Of a stretch of DNA of 64,000 nt, positions 1 through 9,691 are shown piece after piece (positions within the stretch are counted from its first letter, which is position 1; every line of letters begins with the position of its first letter). Under the pieces are notes generated by a model. It was not told where the DNA came from. It saw nothing but the letters and a program-made list of their open reading frames with translations, and made no database searches. The position numbers were made by a program, and so were the translations under genes. The stretch spans positions 1 to 64,000 of the forward strand of contig CAZKRM010000018.1 in NCBI GenBank assembly GCA_964555285.1, given 5' to 3'. This DNA comes from JBBIQV01 sp964555285. Lineage in GTDB: Bacteria > Nitrospirota > Nitrospiria > Nitrospirales > Nitrospiraceae.

Positions 1-2228
1 GCGATCGCGTCCACGATCGCATTCAAGGTGGGACTGGGACGCATCGCTTGTGTCGTCTTCTCCTGATCGGGATGATAATACCCGCCCATCTCAACCGGTT
101 TGCCTTGGGCGACGAGCAGCTCGGCCGCAATCTTGGCCTCATTGTCTGCCAGCTGTTTGGCGACTGTGGCAAAACGCGCTTGCAGATTCTTATCTTGCGT
201 CTGCTCGGCCAGGGCTTGCGCCCAGTACCACGCGAGATAGAAATGGCTCCCGCGGTTATCGATCTCGCCCACCTTGCGGGCCGGCGACTTGTTGCTCTCC
301 AGGAACTTCGCATTGGCCTGATCGAGCGTGTCGGCCAGAATTTTTGCCGCTTGATTGTTTGCCACCTTGGCGAGATGTTCCAATGAGGCGGCCAGCGCCA
401 GAAATTCACCCAGTGAATCCCATCGGAGATATCCTTCTTCCTGGAACTGCTGCACATGCTTCGGGGCGGATCCGCCCGCACCGGTCTCGAAGAGGCCGCC
501 GCCGTTCAGCAGCGGCACGATCGAGAGCATCTTGGCGCTGGTCCCGATTTCAAGAATCGGGAACAGGTCGGTGAGGTAGTCTCGCAGGACGTTCCCCGTC
601 ACCGAGATCGTATCTTGCCCCGCTTTCAGCCGTTCCAGCGAGAACCGCGTGGCCTCCGCCGGAGACAGAATCCGGATGTCGAGGTTCTTCGTGTCGTGAT
701 TCGGCAAATAGCGATTGACCTTCTTGATCAGCTCCGCGTCGTGCGCCCGGGTCTTGTCCAGCCAGAAGATCGCGGGGGCTCCCGTGGCTTTCGCGCGATT
801 CACCGCCAGCTTCACCCAATCCTGGATCGGGGCATCCTTCACCTGGCACATGCGCCAGATGTCGCCTTCTTCGACCTTGTGCTCCAGCAGCGTCTTCCCT
901 GAGGCATCGACCACACGCATCGTACCGTTGCCCGGAACCTTGAAGGTCTTGTCGTGCGATCCGTATTCCTCCGCCGCCTGCGCCATGAGACCCACGTTGG
1001 GCACGCTCCCCATCGTTGTCGGATCGAAGGCGCCGTGCGCTTTGCAGAATTCGACGACCTCGTGATAGACCGGGGCGTAACTGCCGTCGGGGATGACGGC
1101 CTTGGTATCGTGCAGTGTGCCGTCAGGGCCCCACATCTTCCCCGAGTCGCGAATGACCGGCGGCATGGAGGCATCGATGATGATGTCACTGGGGACATGC
1201 AGGTTGGTGATCCCTTTATCGGAGTTCACCATCGCCATGGGAGGCCGCTTCTGATACACGGCCTGAATGTCCGCTTCGATGGCCTTGCGCTGGTCGTCCG
1301 GCAAGGCCTTAATCTTGATATATAAATCACCAACGCCGTTGTCGGGATCGACACCGAGCTTTTGAAACGTGGCGGCGTGCTTCTCGAACACGTCCTTGTA
1401 ATAGACCGACACAGCATGACCGAAGATCTTGGGGTCCGAGACCTTCATCATGGTGGCTTTCAAATGAATCGAGAACAGCACGCCCTGCTTCTTGGCGTCT
1501 TCGATCTGCGCCTCGAGGAATTGGCGCAAAGCTCGCTTGCTCATGAAGGTGGCATCGATGACTTCCCCGGCCTGCAGGGCAAGCTTGGGTTTGAGCACCG
1601 TGGTCTTACCGTCCTGGCCGACGAACTCGATGCGCGCGTCGGTGGCCTCGGTGAGCGTGACCGATTTCTCGTTGGAATAGAAATCCCCGCCCTTCATATG
1701 GGCGACATGCGTCTTGGAGTCCGATCTCCAGGCTCCCATCTTATGTGGATGCTTCCTGGCATAGGCTTTCACGGAAAGGGGCGCGCGACGATCCGAGTTG
1801 CCTTCGCGCAAGACCGGGTTGACGGCGCTGCCTTTGACTTTGTCGTAGCGGGACTTGATGTCCTTCTCTTTGTCGTCTTTCGGATCCTCAGGATACTCGG
1901 GAAGCTTGTAGCCCTGGCTCTGCAATTCCTTGACGGCCGCTTTGAGTTGAGGGATCGAGGCGCTGATGTTGGGCAGCTTGATGATATTGGCTTCCGGGGC
2001 CTTGGCGAGCCCCCCCAATTCGGCCAGAGCGTCCGACTGCTTCTGTTGCGGAGTCAGGTATTCGGGGAAGACAGCGAGAATGCGCCCAGCCAGCGAGATG
2101 TCCCTCAATTCGACGGACACGCCGGCCGCCTTGGTGAAGGCTTTGACAATCGGAAGAAACGAATAGGTTGCCAGCGCCGGCGCTTCATCGGTCTTCGTAT
2201 AAATAATTTTTGAGGCTTTCGTTGTCAT
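1..2228 (-). CDS. icd: Monomeric NADP-dependent isocitrate dehydrogenase (3' end cut by window edge)
   Basis: Oxidative decarboxylation of isocitrate to 2-oxoglutarate; in a reductive-TCA organism it would run in the carboxylating direction. The frame stays open from the ATG at 2228 to base 1, about 742 codons, close to the usual 740-residue length of the monomeric IDH family, so only the last few residues are missing. Recognisable family stretches are the N-terminal KIIYTKTDEAPALATYSFLP, the central MKGGDFYSNEKSV region, the SDIIIDASMPP segment and the C-terminal RGSHFYLAWYWAQALA. This single-chain enzyme is unrelated in sequence to the common dimeric Icd. It lies 24 bases downstream of the aconitase stop and is probably the last gene of aclB-aclA-acn-icd. 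Confidence 0.95.
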   Translation of the reverse strand, partial: MTTKASKIIYTKTDEAPALATYSFLPIVKAFTKAAGVSVELRDISLAGRILAVFPEYLTPQQKQSDALAELGGLAKAPEANIIKLPNISASIPQLKAAVKELQSQGYKLPEYPEDPKDDKEKDIKSRYDKVKGSAVNPVLREGNSDRRAPLSVKAYARKHPHKMGAWRSDSKTHVAHMKGGDFYSNEKSVTLTEATDARIEFVGQDGKTTVLKPKLALQAGEVIDATFMSKRALRQFLEAQIEDAKKQGVLFSIHLKATMMKVSDPKIFGHAVSVYYKDVFEKHAATFQKLGVDPDNGVGDLYIKIKALPDDQRKAIEADIQAVYQKRPPMAMVNSDKGITNLHVPSDIIIDASMPPVIRDSGKMWGPDGTLHDTKAVIPDGSYAPVYHEVVEFCKAHGAFDPTTMGSVPNVGLMAQAAEEYGSHDKTFKVPGNGTMRVVDASGKTLLEHKVEEGDIWRMCQVKDAPIQDWVKLAVNRAKATGAPAIFWLDKTRAHDAELIKKVNRYLPNHDTKNLDIRILSPAEATRFSLERLKAGQDTISVTGNVLRDYLTDLFPILEIGTSAKMLSIVPLLNGGGLFETGAGGSAPKHVQQFQEEGYLRWDSLGEFLALAASLEHLAKVANNQAAKILADTLDQANAKFLESNKSPARKVGEIDNRGSHFYLAWYWAQALAEQTQDKNLQARFATVAKQLADNEAKIAAELLVAQGKPVEMGGYYHPDQEKTTQAMRPSPTLNAIVDAI

Positions 2229-2252
2229 AGTTTTCCCTCTTTCAGCGTGTTG

Positions 2253-4499
2253 TCAGTTCAGCGCGTTCAACGCCGAGCCGGCCCTGAACCACCCGCTCTG
2301 CTGCTCCGTCAGGCTGTGATGCGTCTGAATCGTGATGTCCTTGCCGTCGGCCTTGTGGATGGTGACGGTCACCGGCTTGCCCGGCGCCAAACTATTCAGC
2401 CCCGTCACGCTGATCCGGTCGGTCTGCTCAATCTTGTCGTAGTCCTTGGGATCGGCGAAGGTCAGCGGCAGGATGCCCTGCTTCTTCAGATTGGTTTCAT
2501 GAATACGGGCGAAACTCTTGGTGATCACCGCGCGTACATTCAAGAACCGAGGCGACATGGCCGCATGTTCGCGGCTGCTGCCCTCGCCATAGTTCTCATC
2601 ACCGACGACAACCGATCCGATCCCTTTGGCTTTATAGCGACGGGCGATCTGCGCAATGGTCAACCCTGTCTCACCCGTCAGCACGTCCGTTCCCTTCCCC
2701 TGCTCGGACGAAAACACATTGTTCGCCCCCAGGAACATGTTGTCGCTGATCTTGTCGAGGTGGCCTCGATACTTGAGCCAAGGCCCGGCGGGGGAAATAT
2801 GGTCCGTGGTCGTCTTGCCCTTGGTCTTGATCAAGAGCGGGAGCTTCTCGAAATCCTTGCCGTCCCAACGCGGGAAGGGTTGCAACAATTGCAACCGCTC
2901 GCTCGCCGGCGGAATGTCCACAGTGAGCGCGTCGCCATTCTCAGCGGGTGCGACGAACCCTTCTTCGCCCTTCGCAAAACCCTTCGCGGGAAGTTCCTCA
3001 CCCTGCGGTGGTTCCAACTTGAATTCTCTTCCATCAGCTCCCTTGAGCTTCTGATTGACTGGATCGAAGCCCAAATCACCAGAGATGGCGTAAGCCGTCA
3101 CCACTTCCGGGCTCGCAAGGAACGAGAGGGTTTCATTGATACCGTCGTTACGGCCTGGGAAGTTCCGGTTGAAGGAGCTGACGATTGAATCCACCTTGCC
3201 CTTCACCCCGTCCGCCCGCTTCCACTGCCCAATGCAGGGGCCGCAGGCGTTGGCGAGCACGGTCCCGCCCAGCTGCTCGAACGTATCCAGGAACCCATCG
3301 CGCTTCATCGTGTGATAGATGCGCTCCGACCCCGGCGACACGAGGAACGCGGACTTCGCCTTGAGCCCCGCCTTCAATCCTTGCCGCGCGATATGCGCCG
3401 ACCGGCTGATATCTTCATAGGACGAGTTTGTGCAGCTGCCGATCAATGCCGCCTTGATCTCGACCGGATAGCCCTTCTCTTTCGCCTCCGCCGCCATCTT
3501 GGAGATCGGCCTCGCAAGGTCCGGCGTGTGGGGCCCGACCACATGAGGCTCCAACTGGGAGAGGTCGATCTCCACAACCTGATCGTAGTACTTCTCCGGC
3601 GATTGATAGACCTCAGGGTCGGCCACCAACAATTCCTTGTTTGCCTGGGCCAGATTGGCGAGGTCCGCCCGATCGGTAATGTTCAGGTAGGCGACCATTT
3701 TCTGATCGAACTGGAACACGGAAGTGGTTGCGCCCAACTCCGCACCCATGTTCGTGATGGTGCCCTTGCCGGTCGCGCTGATCGTTTCCGCCCCTGGACC
3801 GAAGTACTCGACGATCTTGTTGGTTCCGCCCTTCACCGTCAACAGGCCGCAGATATACAGGATGACATCCTTCGGCGAAGCCCAGCCGTTCAGTTTGCCC
3901 GTGAGCCGAACTCCGATGAGCTTCGGATGTAACACTTCCCACGGCAGCCCGGCCATCACCTCGCCGGCATCCGCACCGCCGACACCGATCGCGAGCATGC
4001 CGAGCCCACCCCCGTTCGGCGTGTGGGAGTCGGTTCCGATGATCAGCCCGCCGGGGAACGCATAGTTTTCCAGCACGACCTGGTGGATGATGCCGGCGCC
4101 CGGTTTCCAGAACCCGATCCCATATTTCTTGGCCGCGGAGGCCAGAAAATTGTAGACCTCCTTGTTCTCGTCCATGGCGCGCAGCAAATCTTTTTGCGAC
4201 CCGACTTCGGCCCGGATCAAATGGTCGCAGTGGATCGTGCTCGGCACCGCCACCTTCTTCTTGCCGGCCTGCATGAACTGCAGCATGGCCATCTGGGCGG
4301 TGGCGTCCTGCATGGCCACGCGATCCGGCCGCAGGGCCAGCATAGCCTTGCCCCGCTCCCAGACCTGGGTGTCGAAATGGTCGGCGTGCGAGACCAGAAT
4401 CTTCTCCGAGAGCGTCAGCGCGCGGCCGAACTTCTTCCGAGCCTTAGCCAGCGCATCCGGCATCTTGGCGTACAAGTTCTTGGCTAATTCGAGGGACAT
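2253..4499 (-). CDS. acn: Aconitate hydratase (mitochondrial/AcnA-type)
   Basis: Interconverts citrate and isocitrate through a [4Fe-4S] cluster. The 748-residue product carries the aconitase signatures GTDSHTPNGGGLGMLAIGVGG, GSCTNSSYED (first cluster cysteine) and CGPCIGQW (the other two cysteines), followed by a C-terminal swivel domain with GSSREHAAMSPRFL. The ATG at 4499 was preferred over an in-frame upstream start at 4553 because a clear AGGAGG lies just before it, and the extra codons fall in a low-complexity intergenic repeat. The gene sits between aclA and icd on the same strand, linking ATP-citrate lyase and isocitrate dehydrogenase steps in one transcription unit. Confidence 0.96.
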   Translation of the reverse strand: MSLELAKNLYAKMPDALAKARKKFGRALTLSEKILVSHADHFDTQVWERGKAMLALRPDRVAMQDATAQMAMLQFMQAGKKKVAVPSTIHCDHLIRAEVGSQKDLLRAMDENKEVYNFLASAAKKYGIGFWKPGAGIIHQVVLENYAFPGGLIIGTDSHTPNGGGLGMLAIGVGGADAGEVMAGLPWEVLHPKLIGVRLTGKLNGWASPKDVILYICGLLTVKGGTNKIVEYFGPGAETISATGKGTITNMGAELGATTSVFQFDQKMVAYLNITDRADLANLAQANKELLVADPEVYQSPEKYYDQVVEIDLSQLEPHVVGPHTPDLARPISKMAAEAKEKGYPVEIKAALIGSCTNSSYEDISRSAHIARQGLKAGLKAKSAFLVSPGSERIYHTMKRDGFLDTFEQLGGTVLANACGPCIGQWKRADGVKGKVDSIVSSFNRNFPGRNDGINETLSFLASPEVVTAYAISGDLGFDPVNQKLKGADGREFKLEPPQGEELPAKGFAKGEEGFVAPAENGDALTVDIPPASERLQLLQPFPRWDGKDFEKLPLLIKTKGKTTTDHISPAGPWLKYRGHLDKISDNMFLGANNVFSSEQGKGTDVLTGETGLTIAQIARRYKAKGIGSVVVGDENYGEGSSREHAAMSPRFLNVRAVITKSFARIHETNLKKQGILPLTFADPKDYDKIEQTDRISVTGLNSLAPGKPVTVTIHKADGKDITIQTHHSLTEQQSGWFRAGSALNALN

Positions 4500-4581
4500 C
4501 TTCTTCAATCCTCCTAGTTCTGAGTTATAAGTTCTGAGTTGCGGATTTTCCACTCAGAACTCAGCACTCACAACTCAGCAC
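4500..4581. repeat. Low-complexity intergenic repeat between aclA and acn
   Basis: The gap holds several degenerate copies of a unit like TTCTGAGTT and its reverse (ACTCAGAACTCAGCACT and ACTCACAACTCAGCACT), so it can form alternative weak hairpins. Nothing coding is visible, and the SD of acn lies at its acn-side edge. A similar kind of sequence fills other operon gaps in this window. Confidence 0.6.
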
Positions 4582-6408
4582 TTATTTCAGCGGCGGCACT
4601 TCTCTCCGCTTTGGCGCCGCGTAGTTCACAAGATAGTCAAAGAGGCGGATAAGTCTGCTCTCCTGCCGCTTCTGGTCCACCCAGTGGCCGATCAATCCGA
4701 TCGTGCGCGACAGGATGAAGAAGCCGTTCAAACTGTCCACCGGGAACCCGATATCGACGAGCACCGCCGCCATCGTGCCGTCCACGTTCAGAATCAGGTT
4801 GTCCTTCTTGGCCGACGTGACCTTCTCGACTTCCAGCGCGAAATCGAGGTGCGGCGTCTTGATCCCGAGGCTCTTCACATAGCCGACGAGCTCCTTCACA
4901 CGCTTGTCCGGATTGCGCAGGCTCTTTACGCGGTGACCGATGCCTGGCACAGGGCCGACATTCTTCTTCATATAGATCAGGAATTCGTCCACCGACATCT
5001 TATGGTCGATCGCGTGCTTAAAGTAGCGGCCCGCATCGGTCACGGCACCGCCGAAGCGAGGGCCGATCATGATGAGCCCGGCTGCAACGGACTGGGACAT
5101 CCCGATACCGGCGCAGGCGGCCACAATGGTGCCGAGCGCGCCACTCACGCAAGGGCCGTGATCGGCCGACAGCATCATGATCCGCTTGATGATCTCCGCC
5201 TCCTGCTTGGAAATCAGTCGCTTGTCCCACAGCAACCCGATGACGTGGGGAACCTCGTAGCCTTTGTTGATCAGTTCGGAAGCCGGGTAGCCGTCGTAGC
5301 AGGGCTCGTCTCCGCGATCGTCGCTGATCGTGGTTCTGATGAGCGGCGCAACCGCCACCTCCCCGGCTCTCATCGCCTCGTCCACCGTCTTGGGCAGCTT
5401 GGGCATCTCGGCGGGGCTGAGTTCGGGGATTGCCACGACTTGTCCGGACTTCAACAGGTCTTGATAGACCTCTTTGATCGCCGGTCCCAGGGCACCGAAC
5501 GTGGGGGGCACAATCGCGCCGGCTTTCTTGAGCGCATCGGACTTGGCGCGGGCGGACCCTTCGCCCTTCATCCCTTCCTTCGCGCCGGCGTGCCCGAACT
5601 TCATCCCCTTCGGCAAACTCTCCTGGCAGAAGCCGGAAACGACGGCCAATAACTTGATGCGCCGCTTCTTCGCGCCGTACCACTCCGCTGCCCGCTCCTC
5701 CAGATCGCCCCCCATCTCGCCGACGATGACGACCGCCTTGGTCTGGGGGTCCTGCTCGAACATTTCGAGGTAAGACACGTAGTCCGTACCAGGGTACGCG
5801 TCGCCGCCGATGCCGATGGCCGTCGTGATACCGTCCGCAAACTGCGAGCAGATCCAGATGATCTCGTTCGAAAGACCGCCGGACTTGGTAATCACCCCGA
5901 AGGAGCCTTCGCGATACAGCTTGCAAGCAACCAGGTTATCGAAGGCCCCGCCGATCACCCCCAAGCGACAGGACCCGGCTGAGATGATGCCGATGGAAGA
6001 CGGCCCGTTGAAGGTCTTCCCGAGCTTGATCGCATGCCGAGCCAGCAGCTTCGCATCTTTCTCCGGCACGCCTTCGGTGATCATGGACACGACTTGGATC
6101 TTCGCATCGTTGAGCGCTTCCATGCCGCCTGCACAGGCCCGGTCCGCGCCGATGTAGACGAGGCTGGTGTTGATTTGCGGATGAGCCTTGGTGGCCTCTG
6201 CCACGCTCTTGTACACCGGGATGGCCAGCAGGCCGCTGCCGTACGGGATCTCGTTGGTCTTGCCGGCGTCAGGGGGATACACAAAGGCCTCGACGTTCAG
6301 CTGGCGCTTGCTCATATAGCAGAATTCGGCCATGCGCCGCGCCGCGTTGACTCCCGCTGCGCCACCCTGGATGACGACCCGGGTGTCTTTGTTGGCTACG
6401 ATACTCAT
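4582..6408 (-). CDS. aclA: ATP-citrate lyase, large subunit (citryl-CoA synthetase/lyase part)
   Basis: Together with AclB it cleaves citrate to acetyl-CoA and oxaloacetate at the cost of ATP, a defining step of the reductive TCA cycle. The 608-residue chain has an N-terminal succinyl-CoA-synthetase-alpha-like CoA-binding part (TRVVIQGGAAGVNAARRM), the phospho-histidine loop FGHAGAKEGMKG near residue 300, and a C-terminal citrate-synthase-like domain (SADHGPCVSGA, VPGIGHRVKS). The ATG at 6408 follows a GGGGAGA ribosome site. An in-frame start at 6486 would add 26 residues encoded by a repeat-like gap and is rejected. The 91-base gap from aclB suggests co-transcription. Confidence 0.96.
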   Translation of the reverse strand: MSIVANKDTRVVIQGGAAGVNAARRMAEFCYMSKRQLNVEAFVYPPDAGKTNEIPYGSGLLAIPVYKSVAEATKAHPQINTSLVYIGADRACAGGMEALNDAKIQVVSMITEGVPEKDAKLLARHAIKLGKTFNGPSSIGIISAGSCRLGVIGGAFDNLVACKLYREGSFGVITKSGGLSNEIIWICSQFADGITTAIGIGGDAYPGTDYVSYLEMFEQDPQTKAVVIVGEMGGDLEERAAEWYGAKKRRIKLLAVVSGFCQESLPKGMKFGHAGAKEGMKGEGSARAKSDALKKAGAIVPPTFGALGPAIKEVYQDLLKSGQVVAIPELSPAEMPKLPKTVDEAMRAGEVAVAPLIRTTISDDRGDEPCYDGYPASELINKGYEVPHVIGLLWDKRLISKQEAEIIKRIMMLSADHGPCVSGALGTIVAACAGIGMSQSVAAGLIMIGPRFGGAVTDAGRYFKHAIDHKMSVDEFLIYMKKNVGPVPGIGHRVKSLRNPDKRVKELVGYVKSLGIKTPHLDFALEVEKVTSAKKDNLILNVDGTMAAVLVDIGFPVDSLNGFFILSRTIGLIGHWVDQKRQESRLIRLFDYLVNYAAPKRREVPPLK

Positions 6409-6499
6409 CGGGATCTCCCCTTTTCGAAACGAGGAACGCGGAACGATGAACTCAGAATGGAAGCGCCTCCCCCATTCATCGTTCAACCTTCATCGTTCA
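6409..6499. repeat. Low-complexity intergenic repeat between aclB and aclA
   Basis: The gap contains iterated ATGAACGATGAAGGTTGAACGATGA-like sequence and its variants around CGTTCATCAC and GGAACGATGAACTC, with no coding potential. It is the same kind of filler as that seen before acn. Confidence 0.5.
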
Positions 6500-7699
6500 T
6501 CACTTGTTTTGAAGCGCCTTATCGACGATATCCGTAAGCGGTGTATTGCGGTCGAACACGTGGATGTCGAACCCCTCGTCTTTCAGCGCGCGCATGGCAT
6601 CGAGGCCTTCTTTTTCGCGAGGCCCACCGCGGCGCACCCAAATTTTCACGCCCTTCAACTTCCCTTCACCCTTGGCCTTGCGGAATCCGTTGATGATGCC
6701 GCCGAACGTCTTTTTCACATCGGTGAAGTTTGCAATCGCGCCGCCCACGATGATGTTTTTGATACCCGGCAGGGAACACACTTTATCGGTGAGCACTTCG
6801 ACGGCCCAATCCGGCGGATCGCCGGAATACTCGGCATAGTTGGCGAGCTTGCCGCCACGTGCGACGACTGCATCCGAGTAATACACGCTCGCGCCGCCGC
6901 CTGCCGGCAACATGGCCGTGTCGCCACCGGGAATCTCGATGAATTTGACCGACCCTTTGATTTTGGAATCCACCGCCATCACGTCCAGCTCGTTCTTGCT
7001 GTAGGCACGGCCGAACTCGGCGGCGAAGGCAAAGTTCCAATCGGGGTGGCGGAACTTGGCGTCGGCATCGAGCAAGGTCACCGCGTCGAGTGCCACCAGT
7101 TCGCCGTCGCTCTCCCGTGCCACGACAGGGTTCACTTCCAGGTACTGCGCGTCCTCGTTGTCAAAACAGGCGAACATCTTGCCGGCGAAGTCGGCCACCT
7201 TCTTGACCAACGCCCCGGTAAACCCGGCATCCTTGGCCAGCTTCTCCAGTGCATCAGGCGTCGGCGATTGTCCCACTTCGAGCGACAACCGCTTGACCCG
7301 ATCCCAATTCGATTCCACTTCGATCCCGCCGCAGTTCGCAACGAGGGTCTCGATGCCCTCCCGAGTCGACTTCACCGCGCAATAATATTCTTCCTTGTGG
7401 GCGATCATTTCGGAAACAATGACTTGCGACACGGTGATGCTGCCGACTTGGCGGCCGATCATTTCCCTGGTCGCGGCTTCAGCCCCTTTGAAATCCAAAT
7501 CGATCTTGACCAGTCCCAGTTTGAATCGCGAGCCGAGCGCTTCGTGGGCTTTCGCAACGAGCTTCGACTCCTTCAACCAATCGTTCGCCTGACCGAGCTG
7601 ACTCAGCTCATCAACAGAGGTAACAACCACATAGTTGGGAGTGGTAATTCCCCACTTCTTCATCAGCCCCATCCCGGGACCTTCGAGCACTTTCGCCAT
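6500..7699 (-). CDS. aclB: ATP-citrate lyase, small subunit (ATP-grasp)
   Basis: Partner of AclA, 399 residues, related to the succinyl-CoA synthetase beta chain. The N-terminal half is the ATP-grasp part (MAKVLEGPGMGLMKKWG, VKIDLDFKGAEAATREM) with acidic metal-binding stretches such as FDNEDAQYLEVNPVV. The C-terminal half is the CoA-ligase flavodoxin-like domain (GGDTAMLPAGGGAS, IIVGGAIANFTDVKKTFGGI). The ATG at 7699 is preceded by GGAGCGGGTGT. It is the first gene of the reductive-TCA cluster; the upstream 7700-7914 gap contains a TATACT -10-like element with no convincing -35 partner. Confidence 0.96.
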   Translation of the reverse strand: MAKVLEGPGMGLMKKWGITTPNYVVVTSVDELSQLGQANDWLKESKLVAKAHEALGSRFKLGLVKIDLDFKGAEAATREMIGRQVGSITVSQVIVSEMIAHKEEYYCAVKSTREGIETLVANCGGIEVESNWDRVKRLSLEVGQSPTPDALEKLAKDAGFTGALVKKVADFAGKMFACFDNEDAQYLEVNPVVARESDGELVALDAVTLLDADAKFRHPDWNFAFAAEFGRAYSKNELDVMAVDSKIKGSVKFIEIPGGDTAMLPAGGGASVYYSDAVVARGGKLANYAEYSGDPPDWAVEVLTDKVCSLPGIKNIIVGGAIANFTDVKKTFGGIINGFRKAKGEGKLKGVKIWVRRGGPREKEGLDAMRALKDEGFDIHVFDRNTPLTDIVDKALQNK

Positions 7700-7914
7700 A
7701 CACCCGCTCCTTGGTGTCGAATTGAAAGGTAAGGAAAGAGGAAAGTATAGGGTAGCGGATTTTTCGATTCCGCTCAATATCCCAAAGGGCCTAGAGTCCC
7801 GGCGCAGAAGCCCTATCGTTCTTAGGTGGGATACGTGAGGTTAACCGATTGATGATCCAAGCATTCTCAGTTGGTGGTTTGAGGCCATTATCCAGCAATC
7901 TCAGGTTGCCTGTC

Positions 7915-9408
7915 CTAAGAACAGCGGGCGGTGCGCTCTGGTGAACGCGCTCCCACGGGATCGACACCCAGTTCTGCAAGCAACTCCCGAAACTTCGGAT
8001 GCTGGTCAAGCAGTTCGCCGGCTACTCCGACTAGCGCGTCCACCTGAGCGCGAGTCAGCTTGAAGCTGGTAGGCAGATTGAGAAAACAGGCTCGCTCGCG
8101 TTCGTCCGTGACGCCCTCGAAGTTGATCTCGACGATGTAGGGTTTCAGGTCCCCGCCGGCTAACGGAGGGAGCGGTTCGGCGGCGGGACAGCGCTTCTCT
8201 ATTTCCTTCTGGCACTGAAGCAGAACTTTCTGGGCTTTGACCCGCTCCTCGGCCAAATCGCGCATCATCTCGACCGTCTCGAAGGTATAGTTGTCCATGC
8301 TCGTCGTGGCGGTCTTATACGCCACCTTATCCAATCCTGGCGGGCTTTCCTCCTTATCCACATCTTCGTGCGGTTCGGTCCGCGAATTCACCACGATGAC
8401 CACCAGCTTCCTGATCTTCCCAGCAATCCGCTCACGAATAAATCCGCGCCGGTACTCGTCCGAGACGGCGCGCAAACCCAGATTGTCGGCCAGGCCGCCG
8501 TCCATGAGATGCGCATAGGGATGCTCGCTCTTGTCCGTAAACACGAGCCGATCTTTCGCCCAGGTATATCGCCTGGGATTCACATAGTAATCTTTGAGGG
8601 CGTTCCGCAAATCCTGCGGGACCGTATACCCTGCAGGGTGGGGATGATTCTTCAGGCTGATGGGGCTCAAGAGGAACGGAAAGGCCGACGAAGCCGCCAC
8701 GGCCCGCCCCACGGAGAAGGTCTGTAAGTCCGATCCCAGCAGATCGAACTGCTCCTGATTGAACTCGAAACGTTCGCCCGTCTCCAGATGAGTGGCATTC
8801 AAGATCATGAACGGGCGGCGTTTTCTCGCGAGGAGGTCAGCGAAGGTTTTTCTCTCAAAGATCGTTTCATCGTAGACTTCAGCGGCAAGGTCAATGCGAC
8901 CGAAGTTCGGCGAGAGCAAGCGAGCCCAGTTGAAATTGAGCGGGTTGAACGCCTTCCAGAATAGGTCATTCTGGAGATCCCGATAGAGGAATCGCTCGCC
9001 GAAATCCTGGAAGATCCGATCGCCGAACAGCGCGTAGTAGGCGGCCGTGAACGAGCCACCCGAAACCGAGGAGACACAGTCTACTTCATCTATCAGCCGC
9101 TTCGTCCCATCTTTCTCCGGAATAGCAATGCTCGCAAGCTTCGAGAGCACCCCATAGGCGAACGCCCCCGCCCGCGTGCCTCCGCCGGAGAATGTCAGGC
9201 AGACAAACAGCGCATCGCTGTTTGAGGCGTCATCGAACGCATTGAACCGGTAACCCGCATTGGGCGAATAGGTCGCCAGCGGCGCGTTGACTGGATAATG
9301 CGCGCAGCCCAGCACCGCCAAACACAGCCAAAGGGCGAGCGCCCGTACCGGTCGCCACCCCCACCCAGAGCTGAGTTTCGCTATCTGTTCAGTCTGAACG
9401 CAACTCAT
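7915..9408 (-). CDS. Patatin-like phospholipase, predicted lipoprotein
   Basis: A 497-residue serine lipase of the patatin fold. A signal peptide ends in the lipobox LAVLGC (Cys35), so the protein should be anchored in the envelope. The oxyanion-hole motif FSGGGTRAGAFAYG, the nucleophile elbow SSVSGGS and the dyad aspartate motif LMDGGLADNLG are all present, so it looks catalytically intact. Its start overlaps the stop of the preceding 82-residue ORF by four bases (ATGA), which implies coupled translation. Substrate and target are unknown. It closes the accessory hydrolase block next to the injection-system operon, and a second patatin of a different subgroup lies 10 kb away. Confidence 0.88.
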   Translation of the reverse strand: MSCVQTEQIAKLSSGWGWRPVRALALWLCLAVLGCAHYPVNAPLATYSPNAGYRFNAFDDASNSDALFVCLTFSGGGTRAGAFAYGVLSKLASIAIPEKDGTKRLIDEVDCVSSVSGGSFTAAYYALFGDRIFQDFGERFLYRDLQNDLFWKAFNPLNFNWARLLSPNFGRIDLAAEVYDETIFERKTFADLLARKRRPFMILNATHLETGERFEFNQEQFDLLGSDLQTFSVGRAVAASSAFPFLLSPISLKNHPHPAGYTVPQDLRNALKDYYVNPRRYTWAKDRLVFTDKSEHPYAHLMDGGLADNLGLRAVSDEYRRGFIRERIAGKIRKLVVIVVNSRTEPHEDVDKEESPPGLDKVAYKTATTSMDNYTFETVEMMRDLAEERVKAQKVLLQCQKEIEKRCPAAEPLPPLAGGDLKPYIVEINFEGVTDERERACFLNLPTSFKLTRAQVDALVGVAGELLDQHPKFRELLAELGVDPVGARSPERTARCS

Positions 9409-9653
9409 AGTCCTCCTGTCGCCGCGGCGGGGGCCTGTGGCGTGATTTTTTGGAACTCAACGGTGGCGGGGCTGATCACGGTGGTGTCCTGCAGGGTCAC
9501 ATCCTGACTCCCAGGCGAAAAGTCCTTCGGCGGATCGAGTGTGACCGTATGGGCCCCACCCTCGACTTCCAGGACCTGATTGGTCATGCCAATCCCCATG
9601 CCGTCGAGACAAACGCCCCGACTCTCAGAAAACTTTACGAGTAGAAATTCCAT
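9405..9653 (-). CDS. Hypothetical small protein coupled to patatin
   Basis: An 82-residue product of no recognised family. It begins MEFLLVKFSESRGV and contains a short beta-rich core (VLEVEGGAHTVTLDPP) that recalls PEGA-type surface repeats, then an Ala/Pro tail. GGAGGAGAC lies upstream of the ATG, and its stop overlaps the patatin start. It might be a specificity or chaperone partner of the lipase; this is inference from coupling only. Confidence 0.65.
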   Translation of the reverse strand: MEFLLVKFSESRGVCLDGMGIGMTNQVLEVEGGAHTVTLDPPKDFSPGSQDVTLQDTTVISPATVEFQKITPQAPAAATGGL

Positions 9654-9691
9654 GGTGCACCGTCTCCTCCGCTTCAGGTCGTATTTCGCGT

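Noticed and set aside
2247..3188. 313-residue plus-strand ORF opposite aconitase
   Set aside because: Shadow of the clear aconitase frame; no conserved features.
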